In this document: piece after piece, positions 1 to 6,244 of the stretch | How the letters are laid out: each line of letters begins with the position of its first letter | Position numbering within the stretch: the stretch's first letter is position 1 | IMG/VR virus record: IMGVR_UViG_3300033182_000045 | Location: 1 to 20,303 of that record | Reading direction: 5' to 3' (one strand) | Source of the DNA: a virus | Length of the DNA: 20,303 bases | Notes under the pieces: model-generated | What the model saw: only the letters and a program-made list of their open reading frames with translations | Told to the model about the DNA's origin: nothing | Database searches by the model: none | Program-made: the position numbers and the translations under genes

Positions 1-1
1 A

Positions 2-424
2 CAGGAGTCAAAACCAAGTCCTGATATTAACTTAGAAAGAAAACCTGCAGCACAAGGAACACCTGATCCAAAAGCAGAGGATTGGGCTTCTAAGAATGCA
101 TGGTTTGGTCAAGATACAGCTATGACTTATACTGCATTTGACCTACATAAAAAGTTAACGGAAGACGAAGGATATGACCCATCAAGTGACGAATATTATT
201 CGGAAATAGATAAGAGAATAAGACTTGAATTTCCGCATAAATTTGATAGAAAAGATCCTACGGAAACGACCAAGCCTGTACAGACAGTTGCTTCGGCAAA
301 AAGAACTACGAAAACTGGTCGCAGAACTGTAAAACTCACACCTTCACAGGTAGCAATCGCTAAAAAATTAGGTGTGCCACTTGAAGAATATGCGAAACAA
401 TTAAATATCACGAAGGAGGTATAA
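2..424 (+). CDS. scaffold-like capsid assembly protein, C-terminal part (5' end outside window)
   Basis: This reading frame is open right up to the left edge, giving 140 visible residues, so the true start lies outside the window. The first ATG inside the window (position 122) is internal: the residues before it (AEDWASKNAWFGQDTAM) continue the same acidic, Trp/Phe-containing segment. The visible part has a charged, Pro-rich stretch, then a conserved-looking block (WFGQDTAMTYTAFDLH, then DPSSDEYYSEIDKR), then a Lys/Thr-rich linker and a short C-terminal helix (LTPSQVAIAKKLGVPLEEYA). This pattern resembles scaffold or capsid-assembly proteins that sit just upstream of the capsid gene in marine podoviruses. 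The location two genes before the major capsid protein agrees. The last codons contain the Shine-Dalgarno AAGGAGGT (413-420) for the next gene. The role is inferred from resemblance and position; no catalytic motif is visible. Confidence 0.6.
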   Translation, partial: QESKPSPDINLERKPAAQGTPDPKAEDWASKNAWFGQDTAMTYTAFDLHKKLTEDEGYDPSSDEYYSEIDKRIRLEFPHKFDRKDPTETTKPVQTVASAKRTTKTGRRTVKLTPSQVAIAKKLGVPLEEYAKQLNITKEV

Positions 425-428
425 GCAT

Positions 429-893
429 ATGGAAAATAATAATGATAAAAGAACCTCGCGTGCGAGTCAAACTAGGGAGAAGCAAAGCAAACCCAAAGTT
501 TGGTCTCCTCCATCATCTTTAGATGCACCCCCTGCGCCAACAGGCTTCAGGCACAGATGGATTAGAGCTGAGAGCTTAGGATTCAACGATACTAAGAATA
601 TCGCTGGAAGAATAAGATCAGGATACGAATTAGTGAGAGCTGATGAATATCCCGATTCAGACTATCCGATTGTCGAAGATGGCAAATACAAGGGAGTAAT
701 CGGAGTTGGTGGCCTTGTGCTGGCAAGGGTACCTGAAGAGATCGCCAAACAGAGAACTGACTATTATGTTAAACAAGGTCAGGACAATGTTGAAGCAGTT
801 GACAACGATCTCATGAAGGAGCAGCACCCAAGTATGCCTATCAATATTGATAGACAAACTCGTGTAACTTTTGGTGGTACTAAGAAGTCCTAA
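429..893 (+). CDS. conserved pre-capsid phage protein, function unknown
   Basis: A 154-residue soluble protein with no membrane segment. The N-terminal third is basic, polar and probably disordered (TSRASQTREKQSKPK), followed by the Pro-rich stretch WSPPSSLDAPPAPTGFRHRW. The middle (residues about 45-105) looks folded and includes GYELVRADEYPD and EDGKYKGVIGVGGLVLARVPEE. The C-terminus is helical, ending HPSMPINIDRQTRVTFGG. Proteins of this appearance are common just upstream of capsid genes in marine phages and are normally listed as hypothetical or structural. A part in capsid assembly, or as a minor head component, is inferred only from the flanking scaffold-like and capsid genes. Start: ATG 8 bases after the perfect Shine-Dalgarno AAGGAGGT encoded by the end of the preceding gene. 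Confidence 0.75.
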   Translation: MENNNDKRTSRASQTREKQSKPKVWSPPSSLDAPPAPTGFRHRWIRAESLGFNDTKNIAGRIRSGYELVRADEYPDSDYPIVEDGKYKGVIGVGGLVLARVPEEIAKQRTDYYVKQGQDNVEAVDNDLMKEQHPSMPINIDRQTRVTFGGTKKS

Positions 894-957
894 TTACAGA
901 TTTCTAAAACCAACAGAGTACGCTTAAACTAATAAATGTCTAAGGAGGACAACTACT

Positions 958-1527
958 ATGGCAAATAAAGACGCCGCTTTCGGTTTGAAAGCAATTGGTA
1001 AAGTAGGTCAGAATAGAGACAATCAAGGTTTAAGTGAATATAGTATTGCAGCTTCTGCGACAGCTATTTATCAATGGGATCCAGTTGAAATGTTAAACAC
1101 TGGTACAATTGGTGTAGCGGCAGCGGGAGACGTTTTATTAGGTTCACTAAACGGTGTATTCTATACTGACGCTTCTACAAGCAAACCTACATGGGCTAAT
1201 CACTTAGCTGCATCTAACACTGCAACAGACATTGTTGGATTTGTAGCTGATGACCCTTATGAAAGGTTTGAAGTACAATCAGACAACACAGGTGCTTCTG
1301 CACAAACTGATGTTGGTAACTGTGCTGACATTGTATACGCAGCAGGTTCATCTCCAAATTACGTTTCAGGCGTAGAATTGGATGATGGTACTCTTACTAC
1401 AAGTGCAGCTCAGTTAAAAATAATTGGTGCTTCGAAAGATCCAGACAACAATGACATAGCTTCTGCTAACGTTAATTGGATTGTTACGATCAACGAACAC
1501 TTCTTAAAACAAACAGCTGGAGTATAA
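958..1527 (+). CDS. probable head decoration / minor capsid structural protein
   Basis: A 189-residue protein beginning MANKDAAFGLKAIGK, an opening I associate with small structural proteins immediately upstream of major capsid genes in marine phages. The body is rich in Ala, Thr, Ser and Asp with short hydrophobic strands, as expected for a beta-rich virion surface protein. It has no signal peptide or membrane helix. A strong Shine-Dalgarno (AAGGAGG, 942-948) lies 9 bases before the ATG, consistent with high expression. It ends in tandem stops (TAA TAG, 1525-1530) directly before the Shine-Dalgarno of the major capsid gene, so the two are probably co-translated at high level. A decoration or capsid-stabilising role follows from position and composition; other minor head roles are possible. 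Confidence 0.6.
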   Translation: MANKDAAFGLKAIGKVGQNRDNQGLSEYSIAASATAIYQWDPVEMLNTGTIGVAAAGDVLLGSLNGVFYTDASTSKPTWANHLAASNTATDIVGFVADDPYERFEVQSDNTGASAQTDVGNCADIVYAAGSSPNYVSGVELDDGTLTTSAAQLKIIGASKDPDNNDIASANVNWIVTINEHFLKQTAGV

Positions 1528-1542
1528 TAGAGGAGAATAACT

Positions 1543-2454
1543 ATGGCGATAAGTAGAGGACAACTAGTTAAAGAACTAGAACCAGGTTTGAATGCTCTAT
1601 TCGGCTTGGAATATAAACGTTATGAGAATCAGCATGCTGAAATATACACTACTGAATCTTCAGACAGAGCGTTTGAAGAAGAAGTTATGTTATCAGGTTT
1701 TGCTCAAGCACAAGTTAAAGCTGAGGGTTCTGGTATAACTTTTGACAATGCTCAAGAGACTTACACTGCTAGATACACTCACGAGACTGTAGCTTTAGCG
1801 TTTTCAATCACTGAAGAAGCGATTGAAGATAACTTGTATGACAGACTTGCTAGTAGATACACAAAAGCATTAGCTAGATCTATGGCGAACACAAAACAAG
1901 TTAAAGCAGTAAACCCATTAATTCAAGGTTTACCTACAACTGATGGCTACGATTCAGGTGATGGTGTTTCTTTATTTAACACTGCTCACCCAACAATCGC
2001 AGGTACTGTTCAAAACACTTTAACAACTCAAGCAGACTTGAATGAAACTTCATTAGAACAGTGTTTAATCGACATTGCTGCAATGACAGACGAAAGAGGT
2101 CTTAAAATTGCTGCAAGAGGAGTAAAAATGATTATTCCTTCTGAATTACAATTCACTGCTGAAAGATTGATGAAGTCTCAAGGTAGAGTTGGAACTGCTG
2201 ATAATGATATCAACGCAATCGTTTCTATGGGAATGGTTCCTCAAGGTTACAGAGTGAACAATTTCTTAACTGACACAGATGCGTACTACATTATCACTGA
2301 CGTGCCAAATGGTATGAAGTACTTTGAAAGAGCAGCAATTAAAACTGCTATGGAAGGTGACTTTGATACTGGCAACGTAAGATACAAAGCTAGAGAAAGA
2401 TACTCATTTGGTGTATCTGACTTCAGAGGTATCTTCGGTGTTGAAGGTGCATAA
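1543..2454 (+). CDS. major capsid protein (HK97-fold, Mu gpT-like)
   Basis: A 303-residue protein of the length expected for an HK97-fold major capsid protein. The segments look like the Mu gpT-type group: an N-terminal arm with RGQLVKELEPGLNALFGLEY, a middle with ETVALAFSITEEAIEDNLYDR (the spine-helix region), a loop ending LFNTAHPT, a P-domain region (LKIAARGVKMIIPSELQFTA) and a C-terminal block (FGVSDFRGIFGVEGA) typical of the capsid core. No N-terminal delta domain or protease is visible, so assembly probably relies on the separate scaffold-like protein upstream. Shine-Dalgarno GAGGAGA (1530-1536) lies 6 bases from the ATG. A stable hairpin follows immediately (2468-2492), a common arrangement behind highly expressed capsid genes. 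Subfamily assignment is from memory of the motif pattern and is less certain than the capsid call itself. Confidence 0.85.
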   Translation: MAISRGQLVKELEPGLNALFGLEYKRYENQHAEIYTTESSDRAFEEEVMLSGFAQAQVKAEGSGITFDNAQETYTARYTHETVALAFSITEEAIEDNLYDRLASRYTKALARSMANTKQVKAVNPLIQGLPTTDGYDSGDGVSLFNTAHPTIAGTVQNTLTTQADLNETSLEQCLIDIAAMTDERGLKIAARGVKMIIPSELQFTAERLMKSQGRVGTADNDINAIVSMGMVPQGYRVNNFLTDTDAYYIITDVPNGMKYFERAAIKTAMEGDFDTGNVRYKARERYSFGVSDFRGIFGVEGA

Positions 2455-2467
2455 TAATTAAATTATT

Positions 2468-2492
2468 TGAGGCGGGACACAATCTCGCCTCA
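2468..2492 (+). terminator. hairpin after the capsid gene, possible partial terminator
   Basis: The arms GAGGCGGGA (2469-2477) and TCTCGCCTC (2483-2491) pair over 9 bp with one G-U wobble and a 5-base CACAA loop; an outer T-A pair extends the stem. It lies 14 bases after the capsid stop codon. Only three T residues follow the stem, so it is a weak intrinsic terminator at best. It could equally protect the 3' end of a processed capsid mRNA or attenuate transcription into the downstream genes. Confidence 0.5.
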
Positions 2493-2516
2493 TTTAAGTA
2501 TTATAATAGAAAGATT

Positions 2517-2786
2517 ATGAAAAAATTTTTAGTAAACATTTGGGCCTACGATCACCACGCAAAATTTGAAGTTTTATCCCAAGATAACCCAGAAAGCTTG
2601 GAAAATGCTATCCTTGACAAGCTAGGAGAAAATGATATAAATTGGGAACATCTTGGAGCTAGTTACAGTTCTGAGTTGAACAGAATAACCTATGAGGAGG
2701 TTATAAATGACGATGCAAAAACATCTGCAGGATCTATACAAACAGAAAAAAGTGTTGGATCTACAATGGGAGCAGGAGCATCTTAA
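2517..2786 (+). CDS. small hypothetical protein overlapping the next gene
   Basis: An 89-residue acidic protein I cannot assign. Residues 1-65 look like a compact alpha/beta domain (KKFLVNIWAYDHHAKFEVLS, ENAILDKLGENDINWEHLGA, NRITYEEV). The last 24 residues are low-complexity Ser/Thr/Gly/Ala and are read from bases that also encode the start of the next gene in another frame. The overlap is 80 bases, far longer than elsewhere in the window. The ATG at 2517 has only a weak purine stretch (AGAAAG) before it. One reading is that the ancestral stop lay near the next start and was lost by a small indel, adding a non-native tail. It could also be a genuine nested overlap. Confidence 0.55.
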   Translation: MKKFLVNIWAYDHHAKFEVLSQDNPESLENAILDKLGENDINWEHLGASYSSELNRITYEEVINDDAKTSAGSIQTEKSVGSTMGAGAS

Positions 2787-2931
2787 CGAGGGTAGATATA
2801 CTCTCAATATGGTCAGAATAGACCATAAGGTTAGAGAAGTAATTAACCATATTAAAATGGCCGAAGCAAAAGAGGCTAATTTAAATAATAAGGTTAATGA
2901 GGTTGCTCCCCAAGTTTCTGTAGCTACTTAA
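2707..2931 (+). CDS. small helical, coiled-coil-like protein
   Basis: A 74-residue charged protein, predicted mostly helical from the spacing of Leu, Val and Ile among Lys, Glu and Gln (LQDLYKQKKVLDLQWEQEHL, then VREVINHIKMAEAKEANL). It has no Cys, signal peptide or membrane segment. The strong Shine-Dalgarno GAGGAGG (2694-2700), 6 bases before the ATG, argues that this is a real gene although its start lies inside the previous one. It ends in tandem TAA TAA (2929-2934). Short helical proteins just after capsid genes are common in phages, but I do not recognise this one; an assembly chaperone or minor head protein would be a guess. Confidence 0.65.
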   Translation: MTMQKHLQDLYKQKKVLDLQWEQEHLNEGRYTLNMVRIDHKVREVINHIKMAEAKEANLNNKVNEVAPQVSVAT

Positions 2932-2979
2932 TAAAAAGCTACATCGTTGGAAAAATTCCACTCCACATTACAGGCTCTC

Positions 2980-3008
2980 TTGCACTCTATTAAAAAGTAG
3001 TATATAAA
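2980..3008 (+). promoter_or_regulatory. sigma70-like promoter candidate
   Basis: TTGCAC (2980-2985) is followed after 17 bases by TATAAA (3003-3008). The -10 element matches five of six consensus positions and the -35 three of six. It lies in the only long intergenic gap of the window, upstream of the 3095 gene, so it could re-initiate transcription after the hairpin behind the capsid gene. AT-rich DNA gives such matches by chance, so this is tentative. Confidence 0.35.
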
Positions 3009-3029
3009 ATAATCACTATACAAAACAAA

Positions 3030-3074
3030 ATTGATATAGACGAGTATAGTCGACGGCCTAAAGACTATATCAAT
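3030..3074 (+). promoter_or_regulatory. mutually exclusive hairpins in the 5' leader of the 3095 gene
   Basis: A perfect 10-base inverted repeat (ATTGATATAG 3030-3039 with CTATATCAAT 3065-3074) encloses a second perfect 7-base inverted repeat (TATAGTC 3045-3051 with GACTATA 3063-3069). Both use bases 3065-3069, so the two stems compete. The structure ends 6 bases before the Shine-Dalgarno AGGAGG (3081-3086). It could be a protein-binding operator, an RNA switch affecting translation, or a processing site. Confidence 0.45.
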
Positions 3075-3094
3075 ACGATTAGGAGGATAATACT

Positions 3095-3544
3095 ATGGCA
3101 ACTACTACGTTTTCTGGCCCAATTAAGGCTGGAACAATTAAAGATACAACTGGATCAACAGTTGGAACTAATGTTAAAAACGTTGGTTTTGTAAAAATGG
3201 CTCAAACTGCATCTTGGAGTCAATCAACTACAGCTGCAGATACTGGAATTGTAATTCCAGCTAATAGCCAAATTACTGAGATCATCATTAATATTACAAC
3301 TGCATGTGATGCAGCTAATATTTCTATGGGTACTTCATCTACATCAACTGAATTGTTTACTGCTTTAGCAGCAGGGACATCAGCTAATGTATTTAAGTAT
3401 GGATCTACAGGTACAATTGCAGATGGTGATACTTGGGCAGATATAGGTACAAGTGATTTACCAATTTACATTGACTTTTCCGCTGGAACAAGTGGAGCAG
3501 GTTATGTAACAGTTGAATATATTCAAAATATAAACAACGCGTAA
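3095..3544 (+). CDS. small virion structural protein (beta-rich)
   Basis: A 149-residue Thr/Ser/Ala-rich protein with alternating short hydrophobic strands and no signal or membrane segment. It opens MATTTFSGPIKAGTIKDTTG and contains GFVKMAQTASW, IVIPANSQITEIIINIT and LPIYIDFSAGTSGAGYVTVEY. This is the style of small structural proteins of marine phages placed between capsid and connector genes. I cannot tell whether it is a head decoration, head fibre or tail component. Translation is well specified: AGGAGG (3081-3086) lies 8 bases before ATG. Its own upstream region, with promoter-like elements and paired hairpins, suggests expression separate from the capsid gene. A UUCG-capped hairpin follows its stop. 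Confidence 0.6.
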   Translation: MATTTFSGPIKAGTIKDTTGSTVGTNVKNVGFVKMAQTASWSQSTTAADTGIVIPANSQITEIIINITTACDAANISMGTSSTSTELFTALAAGTSANVFKYGSTGTIADGDTWADIGTSDLPIYIDFSAGTSGAGYVTVEYIQNINNA

Positions 3545-3549
3545 TACTT

Positions 3550-3582
3550 AATTTAATGTGGGCCTTCGGGCCCACATAAATT
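3550..3582 (+). terminator. very stable UUCG-tetraloop hairpin (terminator or mRNA-stabilising element)
   Basis: ATGTGGGCC (3556-3564) and GGCCCACAT (3569-3577) pair perfectly around the loop TTCG, giving the extra-stable C(UUCG)G cap. AATTT (3550-3554) and AAATT (3578-3582) extend the stem to 14 bp with a single bulged A. No run of T follows, so a classical U-tract is missing. The Shine-Dalgarno of the next gene (AAGGAG, 3585-3590) begins just outside the stem and stays free. Confidence 0.6.
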
Positions 3583-3596
3583 CTAAGGAGAAAATT

Positions 3597-3878
3597 ATGA
3601 AGGGTGACGTAAAAGCAGTAAGAGTTACAGCAACAGGTGCTATATTTGCGGGTAGAACTAGATTAAGAGGAATCATTTTAGAAAATGATAACGCATCTGC
3701 TACACAAGCAATAACTTTGCAAGACAATACAGACAGCACAACTTTATTTACAACAAGTTGTCCTGCGGGTGATGTGTTTGCATTTAACATTCCTGAAGAT
3801 GGAATCTTATTTCCAGGTGGAATGAAATGTTCTGCAATTGGAGCTGATACTTCTGCTACTGTGTTATTAGACAAATAG
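3597..3878 (+). CDS. small structural protein, 93 residues
   Basis: A 93-residue beta-rich protein starting MKGDVKAVRVTATG. It contains TRLRGIILENDNASAT, SCPAGDVFAFNIPEDGILF and a final SATVLLDK, a pattern seen in short virion proteins of marine phages. Start choice: ATG 3597 is 6 bases after AAGGAG (3585-3590). An in-frame GTG at 3558 would force translation through the UUCG hairpin and lacks a Shine-Dalgarno, so I reject it. The TAG stop (3876-3878) is part of the next gene's Shine-Dalgarno TAGGAGGT, coupling this gene to the connector genes. The exact place in the virion is not evident. Confidence 0.65.
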   Translation: MKGDVKAVRVTATGAIFAGRTRLRGIILENDNASATQAITLQDNTDSTTLFTTSCPAGDVFAFNIPEDGILFPGGMKCSAIGADTSATVLLDK

Positions 3879-3886
3879 GAGGTTAA

Positions 3887-4615
3887 ATGGCTAACACTAC
3901 CTCTGGTACAACTACATTTGAAAAAGGTTTTTCTATTTCTGATATTGTTGAAGAAGCATATGAGAGAATAGGAATTCAAGGTGTATCTGGTTATCAATTA
4001 AAAGGAGCTAGACGTTCTTTAAACATTATGTTTCAAGAATGGGCTAACAGAGGTTTGCATTATTGGGAAGTTGCAAACAATTCAATTACATTAGTAGATG
4101 GCCAAGCAACTTATACAATGTATCGTTCAACAGCTGATGGTACTTCTGATGCAACTGCTGTTTATGGTGTTGATGATATATTAGAAGCATCATACAGAAA
4201 CTCATCAAACGTTGATACTCCACTTACAAAAATTAATAGATCAACATATCAAGCATTATCAAATAAAACTTCCGAAGGTCAGCCTACTCAATATTTTGTT
4301 CAAAGATTTATAGATAAAGTGACAGTGACTTTATATTTAACTCCAGGATCAAGTGAGGCAGGTAATACAATTAATTATTATTATGTAAAAAGAATTCAAG
4401 ATGCAGGAGACTATACTAATGATGCAGACGTACCTTATAGATTTGTACCATGTATGTTAGCAGGTCTAGCATATTATTTAGCAGTTAAGTTTGCACCAGA
4501 TAGAGTTCAGATGCTAAAAATGCTTTACGAAGATGAATTAAACAGAGCACTACAAGAAGATGGTTCTTCTTCTAGTTCTTACATAACACCTAAAACTTAT
4601 TATCCAAATGTCTAA
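3887..4615 (+). CDS. head-tail connector / tail accessory protein (P22 gp4-like)
   Basis: A 242-residue protein. The N-terminal region (residues about 13-65) has the helical pattern FSISDIVEEAYERIGIQG, then GARRSLNIMFQEWANRGLHYWEV, which I associate with P22 gp4-like or tail-tubular-A-like adaptors that dock under the portal in podoviruses. The middle is beta-rich (LVDGQATYTMY, DDILEASYRN, DKVTVTLYLTPG). The C-terminal part is helical (CMLAGLAYYLAVKFAPDRVQMLKMLYEDELNRAL by region), ending in a Ser-rich tail. Shine-Dalgarno TAGGAGGT (3876-3883) lies 3 bases before ATG. Its last 8 bases overlap the next gene, and a second adaptor-type protein lies at 5105, so this is a connector block. The family name rests on pattern memory. 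Confidence 0.65.
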   Translation: MANTTSGTTTFEKGFSISDIVEEAYERIGIQGVSGYQLKGARRSLNIMFQEWANRGLHYWEVANNSITLVDGQATYTMYRSTADGTSDATAVYGVDDILEASYRNSSNVDTPLTKINRSTYQALSNKTSEGQPTQYFVQRFIDKVTVTLYLTPGSSEAGNTINYYYVKRIQDAGDYTNDADVPYRFVPCMLAGLAYYLAVKFAPDRVQMLKMLYEDELNRALQEDGSSSSSYITPKTYYPNV

Positions 4616-5105
4616 ATTATCTAAAGGAAAATATGCACAAGCTATATCAGACAGATCAGGAATGGCTTTTCCATACAATGAAATGGTAAAAGAATGGAAT
4701 GGCTCCCTGGTGCATGTTTCCGAATTCGAGGCTAAACAACCACAATTAGAGCCAACAAGATTTACTGGAGACCCACAAGGTTTAGAAAATGCTAGACCTG
4801 CAAGAACAGAGCCTGCAACACAAAATTTATTACCAGGTAATCCTCTTTCTTTAACTTCTGGGTCTTCAACAGTAACTGTAACTGAACCAAGTCATGGTAG
4901 AAGCACATCAGACACCGTTGTTTTTAGAAATGTAAATGGATCACCAGGAGGATTAGCTTATACAGTATTTGAAAATTCTTCAGGATTTAGTATAACTAAG
5001 GTTGATGCAAATAGTTACACATTTGATTGTGGATCTGGAGCTGCATTAACAGAAAAAGCAGGAGGAATGTTTGTGACCGCTGGTCCAGTTACATTGACAC
5101 CATAA
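4608..5105 (+). CDS. conserved phage structural protein with a C-terminal beta domain
   Basis: A 165-residue protein. The N-terminal half opens SKGKYAQAISDRSGMAFPYN, continues EMVKEWNGSLV and HVSEFEAKQPQLEP, and ends NARPARTEPATQNLLPGNPL. This is a recurrent arrangement in phages of Alphaproteobacteria, usually of unknown function. From about residue 81 a small beta domain follows (SGSSTVTVTEPSHG, SDTVVFRNV, FSITKVDANSYTF). It resembles the extra domain inside the 16372-18321 tail protein (residues 95-182). The start overlaps the previous gene by 8 bases and has no clear Shine-Dalgarno, so translation is probably coupled. Sitting between two connector proteins, it is likely a neck or tail component; this is inference. 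Confidence 0.6.
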   Translation: MSKLSKGKYAQAISDRSGMAFPYNEMVKEWNGSLVHVSEFEAKQPQLEPTRFTGDPQGLENARPARTEPATQNLLPGNPLSLTSGSSTVTVTEPSHGRSTSDTVVFRNVNGSPGGLAYTVFENSSGFSITKVDANSYTFDCGSGAALTEKAGGMFVTAGPVTLTP

Positions 5106-5785
5106 TGGCATACACACTTACAAATTTACAAGATGACGTTAGAGACTACACAGAAGTAGATAGTTCTGTTTTAAGTAATTCTGTTTTAAACACAATGATT
5201 AAAAATGCAGAAAACAGAATTTATAGAGATGCTGATTCTGATGACAATAGATTTTATGCTACATCAAACCTACAAACTGGAAATAGATATGTAACTATTC
5301 CATCAGATTTAAGATTTATTCGATATGCACAATTAACTGATTCATCTGGTAATCAAGTATTTTTAGAAAAAAGAGACACAAGCTTTATGGCAGAATACTA
5401 TGACACTCCAGGTACTCAATCTGGACTTCCAAAATATTATGGTAACTGGGATGCAAACTATTGGGTAGTTGCACCTACTCCAGATTCAACTTATTCAATA
5501 ACTTTAGCTTATACTAAACAACCAATTAGCTTAACTGATTCTTCTGTAAGTGCATCTGGAACTTATGTATCTAATAAATATCAGGATTTACTTTTATATG
5601 GAACTCTGGTAGAAGCATATGGATACTTGAAAGGGCCCGCAGATATGTTACAATACTACGAAGCCTCTTTCAAAAGAGCTTTACAATCGTACGCGATCGA
5701 ACAACAAGGTCGTAGACGCCGAGACGAATGGCAAGATGGGGCCATACGTACTCCTCTTAAATCTGAATCACCATCAAAATACTAA
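5105..5785 (+). CDS. phage adaptor / connector protein
   Basis: A 226-residue protein whose ATG overlaps the previous TAA (TAATG, 5103-5107). A longer in-frame reading from 5027 would run out of frame inside the preceding gene and adds non-conserved residues, so I use 5105. Key blocks are LTNLQDDVRDYTEVD, NTMIKNAENRIYRDADSDD, YATSNLQTGNRYVTIPSDL, FLEKRDTSFMAEYY, YWVVAPTPDSTYSITLAY, KYQDLLLYGTLVEAYGYLK and a basic C-terminus (RRRRDEWQDG). This strongly conserved-looking pattern is one I know from adaptor-type virion proteins of marine podoviruses, possibly the group catalogued as DUF6682. It probably forms part of the ring joining portal and tail. Codons for RGPA around 5630 use GGGCCCGC, GC-richer than the surroundings. 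Confidence 0.7.
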   Translation: MAYTLTNLQDDVRDYTEVDSSVLSNSVLNTMIKNAENRIYRDADSDDNRFYATSNLQTGNRYVTIPSDLRFIRYAQLTDSSGNQVFLEKRDTSFMAEYYDTPGTQSGLPKYYGNWDANYWVVAPTPDSTYSITLAYTKQPISLTDSSVSASGTYVSNKYQDLLLYGTLVEAYGYLKGPADMLQYYEASFKRALQSYAIEQQGRRRRDEWQDGAIRTPLKSESPSKY

Positions 5786-5796
5786 GGAGATAAATA

Positions 5797-6228
5797 ATGG
5801 CTAATATAGTACCTGACTCTTTTAAAACAGACCTACTTGGTGGCGTGTTTGATTTTGATTCATCTGGTGGATCAACTTTTAAACTTGCGTTATACACTGA
5901 CATCTCTGGTTTCAGTACTTCAACTACAGCTTATACAACTACTAATGAAGTTTCTTCATCTGGTACAAACTATACAGCGGGTGGAAATACTTTAACTAAT
6001 AATGGTGTTGCAGTATCAAGTAACATTGCTTACGTTGACTTTGCAGATTTAACTTTCTCATCTGTAACGTTATCAGCAGTGGGTGCTCTGATTTATAAAG
6101 GAACTTCTAATGAAGCAGTATTAGTTTTAGATTTCGGCGGAACAAAAACAGCGACTAACGGTGATTTCGTTATTCAGTTTCCAACTGCTGATTCTTCTAA
6201 TGCAATCATTAGACTTGGCGATGCGTAA
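5797..6228 (+). CDS. small tail or fibre structural protein
   Basis: A 143-residue beta-rich protein opening MANIVPDSFKTDLLGGVFDF, followed by FKLALYTD, a Thr/Ser/Gly-rich centre (TNEVSSSGTNYTAGGNTLTNN), AYVDFADLTFSSVTLSAVGA, ALIYKGTSNEAVLVLDFGG and a closing RLGDA. Proteins with this order are frequent in marine phage tail regions and are commonly annotated only as structural. It has no signal peptide or helix bundle. Shine-Dalgarno AAGGAGA (5784-5790) overlaps the preceding stop codon and lies 6 bases before ATG. Position between connector and fibre genes suggests a tail-base or appendage subunit, but the role is not proven by sequence. Confidence 0.6.
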   Translation: MANIVPDSFKTDLLGGVFDFDSSGGSTFKLALYTDISGFSTSTTAYTTTNEVSSSGTNYTAGGNTLTNNGVAVSSNIAYVDFADLTFSSVTLSAVGALIYKGTSNEAVLVLDFGGTKTATNGDFVIQFPTADSSNAIIRLGDA

Positions 6229-6244
6229 AAATTTGGAGAAGTAG

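Noticed and set aside
122-424. A complete 100-residue gene starting at ATG 122
   Set aside because: The frame is open back to the left edge and the residues upstream of 122 continue the same conserved-looking segment, so the gene is 5'-truncated by the window.
2502-2507. TATAAT as a promoter -10 element just before the 2517 gene
   Set aside because: No acceptable -35 element lies 16-18 bases upstream, and the site is almost against the start codon.
2948-2960. Small inverted repeat TGGAA-AAA-TTCCA as a terminator
   Set aside because: The stem is only five pairs with a three-base loop and no T-run; it is expected by chance in AT-rich DNA.
3558-3596. GTG start at 3558 for the 93-residue protein
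   Set aside because: It lies inside the UUCG hairpin and has no Shine-Dalgarno; ATG 3597 has AAGGAG at proper distance.
3548-3997. Minus-strand open frame of 149 residues
   Set aside because: It is antisense to two well-supported genes and a hairpin, with no ribosome site or recognisable domain.
5027-5104. Upstream in-frame extension of the adaptor gene
   Set aside because: It overlaps the end of the 4608 gene in another frame and gives a Cys/Arg-rich sequence unlike the conserved start MAYTLTNLQDDVRDY at 5105.
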